A DNA stretch of 64,000 nucleotides, taken from DASZIT01 sp963709665. GTDB taxonomy: Bacteria > Actinomycetota > Acidimicrobiia > Acidimicrobiales > RAAP-2. The number at the start of each line of letters is the position of its first letter. The stretch's first letter is position 1. The position numbers and the translations under genes were made by a program. The notes below the pieces were generated by a model. The model saw only the letters and a list, made by a program, of their open reading frames with translations, searched no databases and was not told the origin of the DNA. This document shows, piece after piece, positions 19,901 to 28,456 of the stretch. The stretch spans positions 124,001-188,000 of the forward strand of contig CAVPWU010000002.1 in assembly GCA_963709665.1 (NCBI GenBank), in the 5' to 3' direction.

Positions 19901-21643
19901 ACGCCCAAGGCGTCGGCGGCCACCTCCGTGGTGACCGCATCACCGACGTCAGTGGAGGCCGACGGGGTGGCCAGCTCGACGGTGACGGCCACCCTGAAGG
20001 ACGACAACGGGGTGGCGCTGGCCGGCAAATCGGTGTCCCTGGCGGCCGGTTCGGGCTCCTCGGTCATCACCACCTCCCCGGCCACCACCAACGGCGCGGG
20101 AGTGGCCACCTTCACCGTCTCCGACACCACCGCCCAGGCCGTCACCTACACCGCCACCGACACCACCGACTCGATCACCCTCAACGGCGCCGGTCAGAGC
20201 CCGATGATCACCTTTGTTCCCGTGGCGGCCTCGGTTTCCACCTCCACGGTGACCGCCTCGCCGACCACCGTGGAGGCCGATGGAGTGGCCCACTCGACGG
20301 TGACGGTCACCCTGCGAGGTCCGGCCAACCAGGTGCTCTCCGGAGAGCCGGTGTCTCTCGGTCAGGGGTCGGGCCACTCGCACATCGCCACCTCGCCGGC
20401 CACCACTGACGCCTCGGGCGTGGCCACCTTCACCGTCACCGACACCACCGCCGAAGCGGTCACCTACGCGGCCACCGACACCACCTACGGCGTGGTCCTG
20501 AACGGCACCGGCCAGACCCCCACGGTGACCTTCACCACTCCCCGGGCGTCCGTCGCCAACTCGACGGTGACGGCCAGCCCGTCCTCGGTGGTGGCCGGAG
20601 GGGCCGGATCCACCATCGCCGTCACCCTCCGGGACGACCACGGGGTGGAGCTCCCCGGCCGATCGGTGACCCTGACCCCGGGGGCGGGCCACTCCCACAT
20701 CGCCACCAGCCCCGCCACCACCAACGCCTCCGGCGTGGCCACCTTCGCCGTCAGCGACGCCACCGCCGAAGCCGTGACCTACACCGCCACCGACACCACG
20801 GACGGGGTGACCTTGAACGGGGCCGGCCAGACCCCCACCGTCACCTTCACCTCCCCTGGGACCCCGGCCCCACCGCCCACCACCGGCCCCGACGGTCAGG
20901 GCTACCGCCTGGTGGCCAGCGACGGCGGCATCTTCGCCTTCGGCGACGCCGGCTTCTACGGCTCCACCGGCTCGCTGACCCTCAACAAGCCGATCGTGGG
21001 CATGGCCGACAGTCCGGACGGCAGGGGCTACTGGCTGGTGGCCAGCGACGGCGGCATCTTCGCCTTCGGCGACGCCGGCTTCTACGGCTCCACCGGCTCG
21101 CTGACCCTGAACAAGCCCATCGTGGGCATGGCCTCCACCCCGGACGGGAAGGGCTACTGGCTGGTGGCGAGCGACGGCGGGATCTTCGCCTTCGGCGACG
21201 CCGGCTTCTACGGCTCCACCGGCTCGCTCACCCTGAACAAGCCCATCGTGGGCATGGCCCCCACCCCCGACGGCAGGGGCTACTGGCTGGTGGCCAGCGA
21301 CGGCGGGATCTTCGCCGCCGGGGACGCCGGCTTCTACGGCTCCACCGGCTCGCTCACCCTGAACAAGCCCATCGTGGGGATGGCCCCCACCCCGGACGGC
21401 AGGGGCTACTGGCTGGTGGCCAGCGACGGCGGCATCTTCGCCCTGGGCGATGCCGCCTTCCACGGCTCCACCGGCAGCCTCACCCTCAACAAGCCGATCG
21501 TGGGCATGGCCCCCACCCCGGACGGCAGGGGCTACTGGCTCGACGCCTCCGACGGCGGCATCTTCGCCTTCGGGGACGCCGGCTTCTTCGGCTCCACCGG
21601 AAGCCTCACCCTCAACAGACCGGTGGTGGGGATGGGCCTCTGA
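10950..21643 (+). CDS. Giant secreted sedolisin (S53) protease with Ig-like repeats
   Basis: GTG 10950 (GAAGG seven bases upstream) begins VRRRIIVSTLLALIALGAG, a signal segment. An S53 activation domain follows (STPGSPEYHHYLAKGQF, about residues 100-230), then the sedolisin catalytic domain (about 260-620). Its Glu351 and Asp355 lie in GESALDIDV, the nucleophile Ser545 in GGTSAAAP, and the calcium-site region in GYDMASGLGSPNG. From about residue 767 come 24 Ig-like (Big/invasin-type) repeats of 106 residues, and finally six 42-residue repeats containing GYWLVASDGGIFAFGDAGF. The length of about 3,560 residues is several times that of a normal sedolisin (400-700). The frame is lost once, at 18967-18990. 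No LPXTG or membrane anchor is seen. Likely role: a secreted or surface protease-adhesin. Confidence 0.85.
13250..20860 (+). repeat. About 24 tandem 318-bp repeats encoding Ig-like domains
   Basis: Each unit encodes about 106 residues built on NSTVTASPSSVEADG, STVTVTLKDDNGV, AGRSVSLAAGSGSSVITTSP, SGVATFTVTDT and AVTYTATDTTD. Counting the SVEADG-type motif gives 24 units; the first is shorter and one (near 16100) lacks a residue. Units at 14505 and 15141 are nearly identical over long stretches, giving a 636-bp higher-order period. Later units are more diverged. The fold is inferred from the alternating Thr/Val beta pattern of Big_1-type domains. Confidence 0.9.
20896..21640 (+). repeat. Six 126-bp repeats encoding WLVASDGG motifs
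   Basis: Six tandem 42-residue units read GYWLVASDGGIFAFGDAGF, YGSTGSLTLNKPIVGMA and S/T-PDGRG. The first unit has R for W, and the last two are more diverged (DASDGG, ALGDAAFHG). They form the C-terminus of the giant protease. Such units occur at the C-termini of many actinobacterial secreted proteins and may form a beta-propeller-like cell-surface binding module; that function is inferred. Confidence 0.9.
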
Positions 21644-21671
21644 GGCCGCCGGAGGCGTTGACCGCTGGGGC

Positions 21672-22835
21672 TCAGTACGACTTGGGGAGTCCCAGCGAGT
21701 GCTGGGCCACGAAGTTCAGGATCATCTCCCGGCTGACCGGGGCGATGCGGAGCAGGCGGGTCATGCCCCACAGGTCGGCCAGGCCGTACTCCGACGACAT
21801 GCCGTTGCCACCGTGGGTCTGGATGGCCTGGTCGAGGGCGGCCAGGGCGGCCTCACCGGCGGCGTACTTGGCCATGTTGGCCGCCTCGCCGGCCTCCGGC
21901 GTGTCCCCGGCGAAGTCGCACAGCCAGGCCGCCTTGTCGGTCATCAGCCGGGCCAGGTCGACCTCGATCTTGGCCTTGGCCAGGGGGTGGGCGATGCCCT
22001 GGTGCCGCCCGATGGGGGTGCCCCACACCGAGCGCTCGCCGGCGTAGGCGGCCGCCTTGGCCAGGGCGTAGCGGCCGATGCCGTTGGCGGTGGCCGCCGA
22101 CAGGATCCGCTCGGGGTTGAGCCCGAAGAAGACCTGCCGGAGCCCCTCGCCCTCGGCGCCGATCAACCGGTCCTTCTCCACCTGGACGTTGTCGAAGAAG
22201 AGGGTGTACTGCTTCTCGGGGGCGGTGATCTCCACCGGCAGGACCTGCTTGTCCAGCCCGGGGGTGTCGGTGTCCACCACGAACAGCGACAGCTTCCCCC
22301 GGCCGGTGTCCGGGTCGACCCCCGACCGGGTCACCACCAGGATCGCCTGGCACTCGTCCACCCCGGAGATGTAGTACTTCGAGCCGTTCAGCCGGTAGAG
22401 GTCGCCGTCCCGGGTGGCGCTGAGCGACAGGTTGTGCGAGTTGGACCCGGCGTCGGGCTCGGTGATGGCGAAGGCCATCTTGAGGGTCCCGGCCGCGAAG
22501 CCCGGCAGCCACCGCTGCTTCTGGGCGTCGGTCCCGAACTTGGCGATGATGGTGGCGCAGATGGCCGGCGAGACCACGATGACCAGCAGCGGACAGCCGG
22601 CGGCGGCCAGCTCCTCCTGGACGATGGCCAGCTCGGTGATGCCCATGCCGCCCCCGCCGTACTCCTCGGGCACGTTGACCCCGAGGAACCCTCCCTCGGC
22701 CACCGCCGCCCACAGCTCGTCGGTCCGCTCGTCGGCCCGGGCCTTGGCCACGTAGTAGTCGTGGCCGAATTTGGAGGCGATCGAGGAGACCGCCTCCCGG
22801 AGCATCAGCTGCTCGTCGGTCTGGATGAAGTCCAC
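21672..22835 (-). CDS. Acyl-CoA dehydrogenase
   Basis: This 387-residue flavoenzyme should oxidise an acyl-CoA to the 2,3-enoyl-CoA and pass electrons to ETF. Recognisable parts are the N-terminal helical domain (MDFIQTDEQLMLREAVSSIA), the FAD-binding stretch AFAITEPDAGSNSHNLS, the middle beta domain, and the C-terminal helices with QTHGGNGMSSEYGLADLW. The start is GTG 22835, chosen for the GGAGGT five bases upstream. It is the last gene of a leftward operon with AtuA and a biotin-dependent carboxylase, so a branched or terpenoid acyl-CoA (isovaleryl- or citronellyl-CoA-like) is the likely substrate. It converges on the giant protease gene with a 28-base gap. Confidence 0.9.
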   Translation of the reverse strand: MDFIQTDEQLMLREAVSSIASKFGHDYYVAKARADERTDELWAAVAEGGFLGVNVPEEYGGGGMGITELAIVQEELAAAGCPLLVIVVSPAICATIIAKFGTDAQKQRWLPGFAAGTLKMAFAITEPDAGSNSHNLSLSATRDGDLYRLNGSKYYISGVDECQAILVVTRSGVDPDTGRGKLSLFVVDTDTPGLDKQVLPVEITAPEKQYTLFFDNVQVEKDRLIGAEGEGLRQVFFGLNPERILSAATANGIGRYALAKAAAYAGERSVWGTPIGRHQGIAHPLAKAKIEVDLARLMTDKAAWLCDFAGDTPEAGEAANMAKYAAGEAALAALDQAIQTHGGNGMSSEYGLADLWGMTRLLRIAPVSREMILNFVAQHSLGLPKSY

Positions 22836-22860
22836 GGTGCACCTCCGGGTGCTCGGCCGG

Positions 22861-24651
22861 TCAGGGGTGGTGGGAAGGCAGCAGACGGACCGGGACGTCG
22901 ACCCACCGGCTCCGGAGGTACTCACCCAGGCTCTTGGCCTGGGGATCCGGACGGGTGGACGAGGCTACCCCCTCGCCGAGGAGACCCACCACCACGAAGT
23001 TGAGGGCCCGGAGGTTGGCCAGCACGTGACGCTCCACCACCAGGCCGTCCGCCTCCGGGAGCAGCTGGCGGAAGTGGTCGAGGGTGAGGGTGGCGGCCAG
23101 CCAGGCCCAGGCGTCGTCGGTCCGGGCCCAGAGGCCGACGTTGGCGTTGCCTCCCTTGTCGCCCGACCGGGCACCGATCAGGGTGCCGAGGGGGACCGGT
23201 GTGGTCGGCTCCGAGGTGGGGGTGGTGGGTCCCTTCGCCGGGTGGAGTACGTGCCGGACCCGTGTCCACGGCTCCTCCTCGTGGTGGTGGGCGGTATGGG
23301 GGACCGCCACCCGCCGGCCGTCGGGCAGGACCACCTCGGGGTGGACCAGGTCGGCGGGGAGCAGCGCCGGCCAGAACACCCCGAACTGGGTGGCGCCCGC
23401 CGGTGGCGAGGTGAGGTGGAGGCCGGGGTAGCCGGCCAGGGCCAGCTCGGTGGCGGCGTCGGCGAACCGCCGCCCCACCTTGTCGGGGTCGGCGTCCTTC
23501 ACCGTCACCCGGAGCTGGGCGGCCGCCTGGGCATTGGTGGGGGCGTCGTCCTGGTCGGTCCGGACCAGCTGGAAATCGAAGTGCCCGAAGCCGTCGGCCC
23601 CGCCCAGGGCGGCCTCCAGCGACCGCCGGGTGAGGTCGGCCTTGGCCTCGATGTCCAGTCCGGTGAGGACGAAGGTCATCGAGTTGCGCCACCCGCCCAG
23701 CAGGTTGATCCCGACCTTGACGTCGTCGGGGGCGCGGCTACCCGTGCATCCGGAGATCCGGACCCGATCGGGACCGTCGTCGGTCAGGGCCAGCGTGTCG
23801 AAGTGGGCCACCACGTCGGTGTTGGGGTACTCGGGCCCGGCGATCTCGTAGAGCAGCTGGGCGGTGACCGTTCCGATGGAGACCTGGCCACCGGTGCCCG
23901 GGTGCTTGGTGATCACCGACGACCCGTCGTCGGCCACCTCGGCGAGGGGGAAGCCGGGGTGCTCGAGCCCCTCCACCTCGCGGAAGAAGGCGTAGTTGCC
24001 CCCGGTGGCCTGCGGGCCGCACTCGATGACGTGGCCGGCGGCCACCGCCCCGGCCAGCCGGTCCCAGTCGGTGGGCGCCCAGCCGTGGTGCCAGGCGGCC
24101 GGGCCCACCACCAGCGAGGCGTCGGTGACCCTCGGGCACACCACCACGTCGGCCCCGGACCGCAGCGCCTCCACGATGGGCCAGGCCCCCAGGTAGGCGT
24201 TGGCCGTGACCACCTGCCCGGGAGCGGCCGCCAGGGGCAGGCCGGTGTCCAGGTGGGCGAGCGGATGCCCCTCGGCCCCGAGCTCGGTGAGGCGCGGCGC
24301 CAGGTCGTCACCCTCCACGTGGGCGACCGCCACCGACAGCCCCAGGCGATCGGCGAGCCGTGACACCTCCTCGGCCAGGCCGGCGGGGTGGAGGCCGCCG
24401 GCGTTGGTGACCACCTTGATGTCCCGGTCGACGCAGGTCCCGAGCACCTCCTCCATCTGGGTGAGGAAGGTCCGGGCCCATCCCCGGGAGGCGTCGCGCT
24501 GGCGGCCCTTCCACAGGATGAGCATGGTCAGCTCGGCCAGCCAGTCCCCGGTCAGCACGTCGATCGGGCCGCCCTCCACCATCTCCCGGGCCGCGGAGAT
24601 CCGGTCCCCGAAGAATCCCGAGCAGTTGGCGATGCGGAGCGGGCCCGTCAC
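22861..24651 (-). CDS. AtuA-family protein (DUF1446, acyclic terpene utilisation)
   Basis: The 596-residue protein begins GTG 24651, overlapping the carboxylase stop as GTGA. The N-terminal 450 residues match the AtuA/DUF1446 family (LRIANCSGFFGDR, GDWLAELTMLIL, VTNAGGLHPAGLAEEV, VCPRVTDASLVVGPAAWHHG, GATQFGVFWPALLP). A C-terminal domain of about 110 residues starts GTLIGARSGDKGGNANVGLW, the AtuA-like ferredoxin-fold extension. AtuA is required for citronellol/geraniol degradation in Pseudomonas, but its biochemical step is unresolved. Its place between carboxylase and dehydrogenase supports a role in branched-chain or terpenoid acyl-CoA breakdown. Confidence 0.85.
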   Translation of the reverse strand: MTGPLRIANCSGFFGDRISAAREMVEGGPIDVLTGDWLAELTMLILWKGRQRDASRGWARTFLTQMEEVLGTCVDRDIKVVTNAGGLHPAGLAEEVSRLADRLGLSVAVAHVEGDDLAPRLTELGAEGHPLAHLDTGLPLAAAPGQVVTANAYLGAWPIVEALRSGADVVVCPRVTDASLVVGPAAWHHGWAPTDWDRLAGAVAAGHVIECGPQATGGNYAFFREVEGLEHPGFPLAEVADDGSSVITKHPGTGGQVSIGTVTAQLLYEIAGPEYPNTDVVAHFDTLALTDDGPDRVRISGCTGSRAPDDVKVGINLLGGWRNSMTFVLTGLDIEAKADLTRRSLEAALGGADGFGHFDFQLVRTDQDDAPTNAQAAAQLRVTVKDADPDKVGRRFADAATELALAGYPGLHLTSPPAGATQFGVFWPALLPADLVHPEVVLPDGRRVAVPHTAHHHEEEPWTRVRHVLHPAKGPTTPTSEPTTPVPLGTLIGARSGDKGGNANVGLWARTDDAWAWLAATLTLDHFRQLLPEADGLVVERHVLANLRALNFVVVGLLGEGVASSTRPDPQAKSLGEYLRSRWVDVPVRLLPSHHP

Positions 24652-26720
24652 CGGGTGTCCGGGTCGGTGCCGCCGCCCGGGCCCTCCTCCCCGTCCCCCG
24701 CTGCCACCTCCACGACGGCCAGGAGCTGGCCGGTCTCCACCTGGTCGCCCACCGCCACGTGGACGGCGGCCACGGTGCCGGACCCGGCGGCCGCCACGGT
24801 GTGCTCCATCTTCATCGCCTCCAGGACCACCAGCGTCTCGCCGGCCACCACCGGCTGGCCGCCCGATACCGCCACCCGGACCACGCTGCCCGGCATCGGC
24901 GCCACCGAGGAGCCGGGGCGGAGCCGGCCGCCCGGGATCGGGAACCGGTCGCGCGCCACCAGGGTGGTGGAGCCGTCGGGTCCGTCCACGAAGCCGGTGT
25001 CCCCACCCCGCTCCACCCGGTAGCGGCGGGCCACCCCCTCCTCGGCCAGCACCACCGCGTCGGGGCCGATGGTGACGGCCTCGAGGTCGACCGGGGCGCC
25101 GTCGACCTCGAGCCGTTCGAGGCGGTGGCCGGTCCGGTCGAACCGGTAGCCCACGGTGACATCGCCGTCGCCGGTGGCATAGGTGGTCTCCTGCAGGGCC
25201 GAGGGGCTGTTCCGGAAGCCGGAGGGCACGGCGGGCTGCACCGTGGCCCGACGGCGCCGGTCGGCCTGGTCGGCCAGGGCCAGGGCGACCGCCTGGCGGC
25301 GGACGGCACCGGGGTCGGCCAGGGGGGCGGCCAGGTCCGCCAGCCCGTGCCGGTCGAGAAAGCCGGTGTCGGTGGCGCCGCCCCCGAACGCCGGATGGCG
25401 GAGCACCCGCACCAACAGGTCGCGGTTGGTGGTCACCCCGTGGAGACGGGCGGCGGCCAGGGCACCGGACAGGCGGGCGACGGCCTCGTCCCGGGTGGGG
25501 GCGGCGGCGATCACCTTGGCCAGCATCGGGTCGTAGTGCGGGCCCACCACCGACCCGCTGGCCACGCCGGCGTCGAGTCGGACCCCGTCGCCGACGGGGA
25601 CCTCGAACCGCTGGAGGGTGCCGGTGGAGGGACGCCATCCGGCAGCCGGGTCCTCGGCGTACAGCCGGGCCTCCACCGCATGCCCGACCGGGCCCCGGGC
25701 CACCGCCCCGTGGACCTCGGCGGGGAGCGCCGCCCCGGCCGCCACCAGGAGCTGGAGCCGGACCAGGTCGAGCCCGGTCACCGCCTCGGTCACCGGGTGC
25801 TCCACCTGCAGGCGGGTGTTCATCTCGAGGAAGAACGGCGCGCCGTCGGAGTCCACCACGAACTCCACCGTGCCGGCGTTGACGTACCCGACCGCCCGGG
25901 CGGCGGCGATCGACACCTCCATCAGGTGGGCCCGGAGGTCGGGGCCGACGGCCGGGGACGGAGCCTCCTCGATGATCTTCTGGTGCCGCCGCTGGATGCT
26001 GCACTCGCGCTCGAAGAGGGCCACCATCCCCCCGTGGGTGTCCCCGAGGACCTGGACCTCGATGTGACGGGGGTCGGTCACGTACCGCTCGAGGAACACG
26101 GTGCCGTCGCCGAAGGCGGAGGCCGCCTCGCGCCGGGCACCGTCGAGGGCGTCGGCCAGACCGTCGGGCCCGCCGACGATCCGCATGCCCCGCCCGCCGC
26201 CGCCCGCCGACGCCTTGACCAGCAGCGGCCAGCCCAGCTCCTCGACCCGCGCCGGGTCGGGGAGGGCGCCGTCGGCGTCCACCACGATGGAGGGGAGGGT
26301 GGGCACCCCGGCCGCCCGCATCAGCTCCTTGGCCGCCACCTTGGAGCCCATGGCGTCGATGGCGTCGGCGGGCGGGCCGACCCAGACCAGGCCGGCCCCG
26401 GTCACCGCCCGGGCGGCGTCACCCGACTCGGAGAGGAAGCCGTAGCCGGGGTGGACGGCATCGGCCCCGGTGCGGGCGGCCGCATCGAGGAGCAGGTCGG
26501 TGCGGAGGTAGGTGTCGGCCGGGGAGGCGCCCGGCAGGCGCACGGCGAGGTCGGCCTCCCGGACATGGGGGCTGTCGGCGTCGGGGTCGGCGTGGACCGC
26601 CACGCAGGCGATGCCCATGTCGTGGGCGGTGCGGATGATGCGCCGGGCGATCTCGCCGCGGTTGGCGATCAGCAGGGTGCGGAGGGGCCGGAGGGGACCG
26701 GGGCTGGTCTCGGGGCTCAC
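24648..26720 (-). CDS. Biotin-dependent acyl-CoA carboxylase, alpha subunit (BC-BCCP)
   Basis: This 690-residue subunit carboxylates its own biotin with ATP and bicarbonate. In order it has the biotin carboxylase N-domain (LLIANRGEIARRIIRTAHDM), ATP-grasp (KASAGGGGRGMRIV, ERECSIQRRHQKIIEEAPS, EMNTRLQVEHPVTEAVTG), a linker/BT domain, and a C-terminal biotinyl domain with the biotin-accepting Lys in EAMKMEH. The start GTG 26720 lies four bases after the carboxyltransferase stop and is preferred to an upstream ATG inside that gene. With its partner it resembles methylcrotonyl-CoA or geranyl-CoA carboxylase (LiuBD/AtuCF). The substrate cannot be decided from sequence alone. Confidence 0.9.
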   Translation of the reverse strand: MSPETSPGPLRPLRTLLIANRGEIARRIIRTAHDMGIACVAVHADPDADSPHVREADLAVRLPGASPADTYLRTDLLLDAAARTGADAVHPGYGFLSESGDAARAVTGAGLVWVGPPADAIDAMGSKVAAKELMRAAGVPTLPSIVVDADGALPDPARVEELGWPLLVKASAGGGGRGMRIVGGPDGLADALDGARREAASAFGDGTVFLERYVTDPRHIEVQVLGDTHGGMVALFERECSIQRRHQKIIEEAPSPAVGPDLRAHLMEVSIAAARAVGYVNAGTVEFVVDSDGAPFFLEMNTRLQVEHPVTEAVTGLDLVRLQLLVAAGAALPAEVHGAVARGPVGHAVEARLYAEDPAAGWRPSTGTLQRFEVPVGDGVRLDAGVASGSVVGPHYDPMLAKVIAAAPTRDEAVARLSGALAAARLHGVTTNRDLLVRVLRHPAFGGGATDTGFLDRHGLADLAAPLADPGAVRRQAVALALADQADRRRRATVQPAVPSGFRNSPSALQETTYATGDGDVTVGYRFDRTGHRLERLEVDGAPVDLEAVTIGPDAVVLAEEGVARRYRVERGGDTGFVDGPDGSTTLVARDRFPIPGGRLRPGSSVAPMPGSVVRVAVSGGQPVVAGETLVVLEAMKMEHTVAAAGSGTVAAVHVAVGDQVETGQLLAVVEVAAGDGEEGPGGGTDPDTR

Positions 26721-26724
26721 GGCG

Positions 26725-28323
26725 CTACATCCGGAACACGCCGTAGCCACGGGTGCCCTCGATGGGTTGGTTGTCGATCACCGACAGGCAGATGCCCAGG
26801 ACCGTCCGGGTGTCGCGGGGGTCGATGATGCCGTCGTCGTAGAGGCGTGACGTCAAGAAGAGGGGGAGCGACTCCGACTCGATCTGCGACTCCACCAGCT
26901 CCCGCATGGCGGCGTCGGCCTCCTCGTCGAAGGGGAGCCCCTTGGCCGCCGCCGACTGGCGACCCACGATGGAGAGCACCCCGGCCAGCTGGGCCGGGCC
27001 CATCACCGCCGAGCGGGCGTTGGGCCAGGCGAAGAGGAAGCGGGGGTCGTAGGCCCGCCCGCACATGCCGTAGTTGCCGGCGCCGTAGGAGGCCCCGATG
27101 TTGACCGTCAGGTGGGGGACCCGGGAGTTGGAGACGGCGTTGATCATCTGGGCACCGTGCTTGATGATCCCGTGCTGCTCGTACTCCTTGCCCACCATGT
27201 ACCCGGTGGTGTTCTGCAAAAAGAGCAGGGGGACGTCGACCTGGTTGGCCAGCTGGATGAACTGGGTGGCCTTCTGGGCCTCCTCGGAGAAGAGGACACC
27301 CCGGTGGTTGGCCAGGACCCCGATCGGGTAGCCGTGGATGGAGGCCCACCCGGTGACCAGGCTGTTGCCGTACAGGGGCTTGAACTCGTCGAACCGGGAG
27401 CCGTCCACCACCCGTCCGAGCACCTCCCGCGGGTCGAAGGGGACCTTGGGGTCGGCCGAGGCGATGCCCAGGAGCTCGTCGGGGTCGTGGACCGGCGGAT
27501 CGGCCGGCTGGCTGGGACCCGACCCGCCCTTGCGCCAGTTCAGGCGGCTGACGATCTGGCGTCCCAGCCGGATGGCGTCGGGCTCGTCGACGGCCAGGGC
27601 GTCGGCCAGGCCGGAGACCCGGGCGTGCATGGAGGCCCCGCCCAGCTCCTCGTCGTCGGACTCCTCGCCGGTGGCCATCTTCACCAGCGGAGGCCCACCC
27701 AGGAACACCTTCGACCGCTCCTCGATCATCACGATGTAGTCGCTCATGCCGGGCACGTAGGCCCCGCCGGCGGTCGAGTTCCCGAACACCAGGGCCACCG
27801 TGGGGACGGCGGCGGCCGAGTGGCGGGTCAGGTCGCGGAAGGCGCGGCCACCGGGGATGAACAGCTCGGCCTGGGCGGGCAGGTCGGCCCCGCCCGACTC
27901 CACCAGGTTGATCACCGGCAGGCGGTTCTGGAGGGCGATGTCCGATGCCCGGGCGCTCTTCCGGAAGGTGAACGGGTTCATGGCCCCGCCGCGGACGGTG
28001 GGATCGTTGGCGGAGATCAGGCACTCCACCCCCTCCACCACCCCGATCCCGGTGACCGAGGAGGCGCCCACCGTGTACTGCGTGCCCCAGGCGGCCAGGG
28101 GGCAGAGCTCGAGGAAGGCGGTGTCGCGGTCGAGGAGGAGCTCGATGCGCTGGCGGGCGGTCAGCTTCCCCCGCCTCCGGTGGCGCTCGGCATACTGCTC
28201 GCCACCCCCGGCCCGGGCGGTGGCCAACTCCCCGTCGACCAGGGCGATCGCCGCCTCGAGGGCGGCCCGATTGGCCTGGTAGGTGTCCGAGGTCGGCTCG
28301 ACGGTGGTGGGGAGGGTGGGCAT
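26725..28323 (-). CDS. Acyl-CoA carboxylase, carboxyltransferase (beta) subunit
   Basis: This 532-residue subunit transfers the carboxyl group from carboxybiotin to an acyl-CoA. The N-terminal half has RRRGKLTARQRIELLLD, a conserved methylcrotonyl-CoA carboxylase beta signature, and NLVESGGADLPAQAELF. The C-terminal half has NTTGYMVGKEYEQHGIIKHG, IGASYGAGNYGMCGRAYDP and SAVMGPAQLAGVL, the oxyanion-hole glycines. The end is IEGTRGYGVFRM. ATG 28323 is the first gene start of the leftward operon; a longer in-frame extension to 28410 is Pro-rich and unlikely. The 133 bases between it and glmU should hold divergent promoters. An enoyl-CoA hydratase, usual in liu/atu clusters, is absent here. Confidence 0.9.
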   Translation of the reverse strand: MPTLPTTVEPTSDTYQANRAALEAAIALVDGELATARAGGGEQYAERHRRRGKLTARQRIELLLDRDTAFLELCPLAAWGTQYTVGASSVTGIGVVEGVECLISANDPTVRGGAMNPFTFRKSARASDIALQNRLPVINLVESGGADLPAQAELFIPGGRAFRDLTRHSAAAVPTVALVFGNSTAGGAYVPGMSDYIVMIEERSKVFLGGPPLVKMATGEESDDEELGGASMHARVSGLADALAVDEPDAIRLGRQIVSRLNWRKGGSGPSQPADPPVHDPDELLGIASADPKVPFDPREVLGRVVDGSRFDEFKPLYGNSLVTGWASIHGYPIGVLANHRGVLFSEEAQKATQFIQLANQVDVPLLFLQNTTGYMVGKEYEQHGIIKHGAQMINAVSNSRVPHLTVNIGASYGAGNYGMCGRAYDPRFLFAWPNARSAVMGPAQLAGVLSIVGRQSAAAKGLPFDEEADAAMRELVESQIESESLPLFLTSRLYDDGIIDPRDTRTVLGICLSVIDNQPIEGTRGYGVFRM

Positions 28324-28456
28324 GGGAGGCGGTGGGAGATCGGGGTCTCCCGGGGGAATCCCGGCAGGGACGCCCGGACGTGGGAAGAATAGGCCGCATG
28401 ACCTTCGCACCGCCCAGTGTCCGACCGACCACCGACCGCCGGGGGGTCCCGTCGTG

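Noticed and set aside
14089..20145. Series of about 100-105-residue minus-strand reading frames with a 318-base period, and a 504-residue one at 19949-21463
   Set aside because: They are antisense shadows of the repeat array. Their periodicity is that of the plus-strand Ig repeats, and the plus-strand protein has catalytic motifs and family-like sequence.
13250..20860. Regularly spaced repeats suggesting a CRISPR array
   Set aside because: Units are 318 bases, contiguous, coding and have no spacers; there are no cas genes in the window.
22861..26004. Single 1,047-residue minus-strand reading frame
   Set aside because: Its first half is a wrong-frame shadow of the biotin carboxylase; only the AtuA portion from GTG 24651 is real.
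28324..28410. Longer start of the carboxyltransferase gene
   Set aside because: The extension is Pro-rich, lacks homology and would overlap the region needed for divergent promoters; ATG 28323 fits family length.
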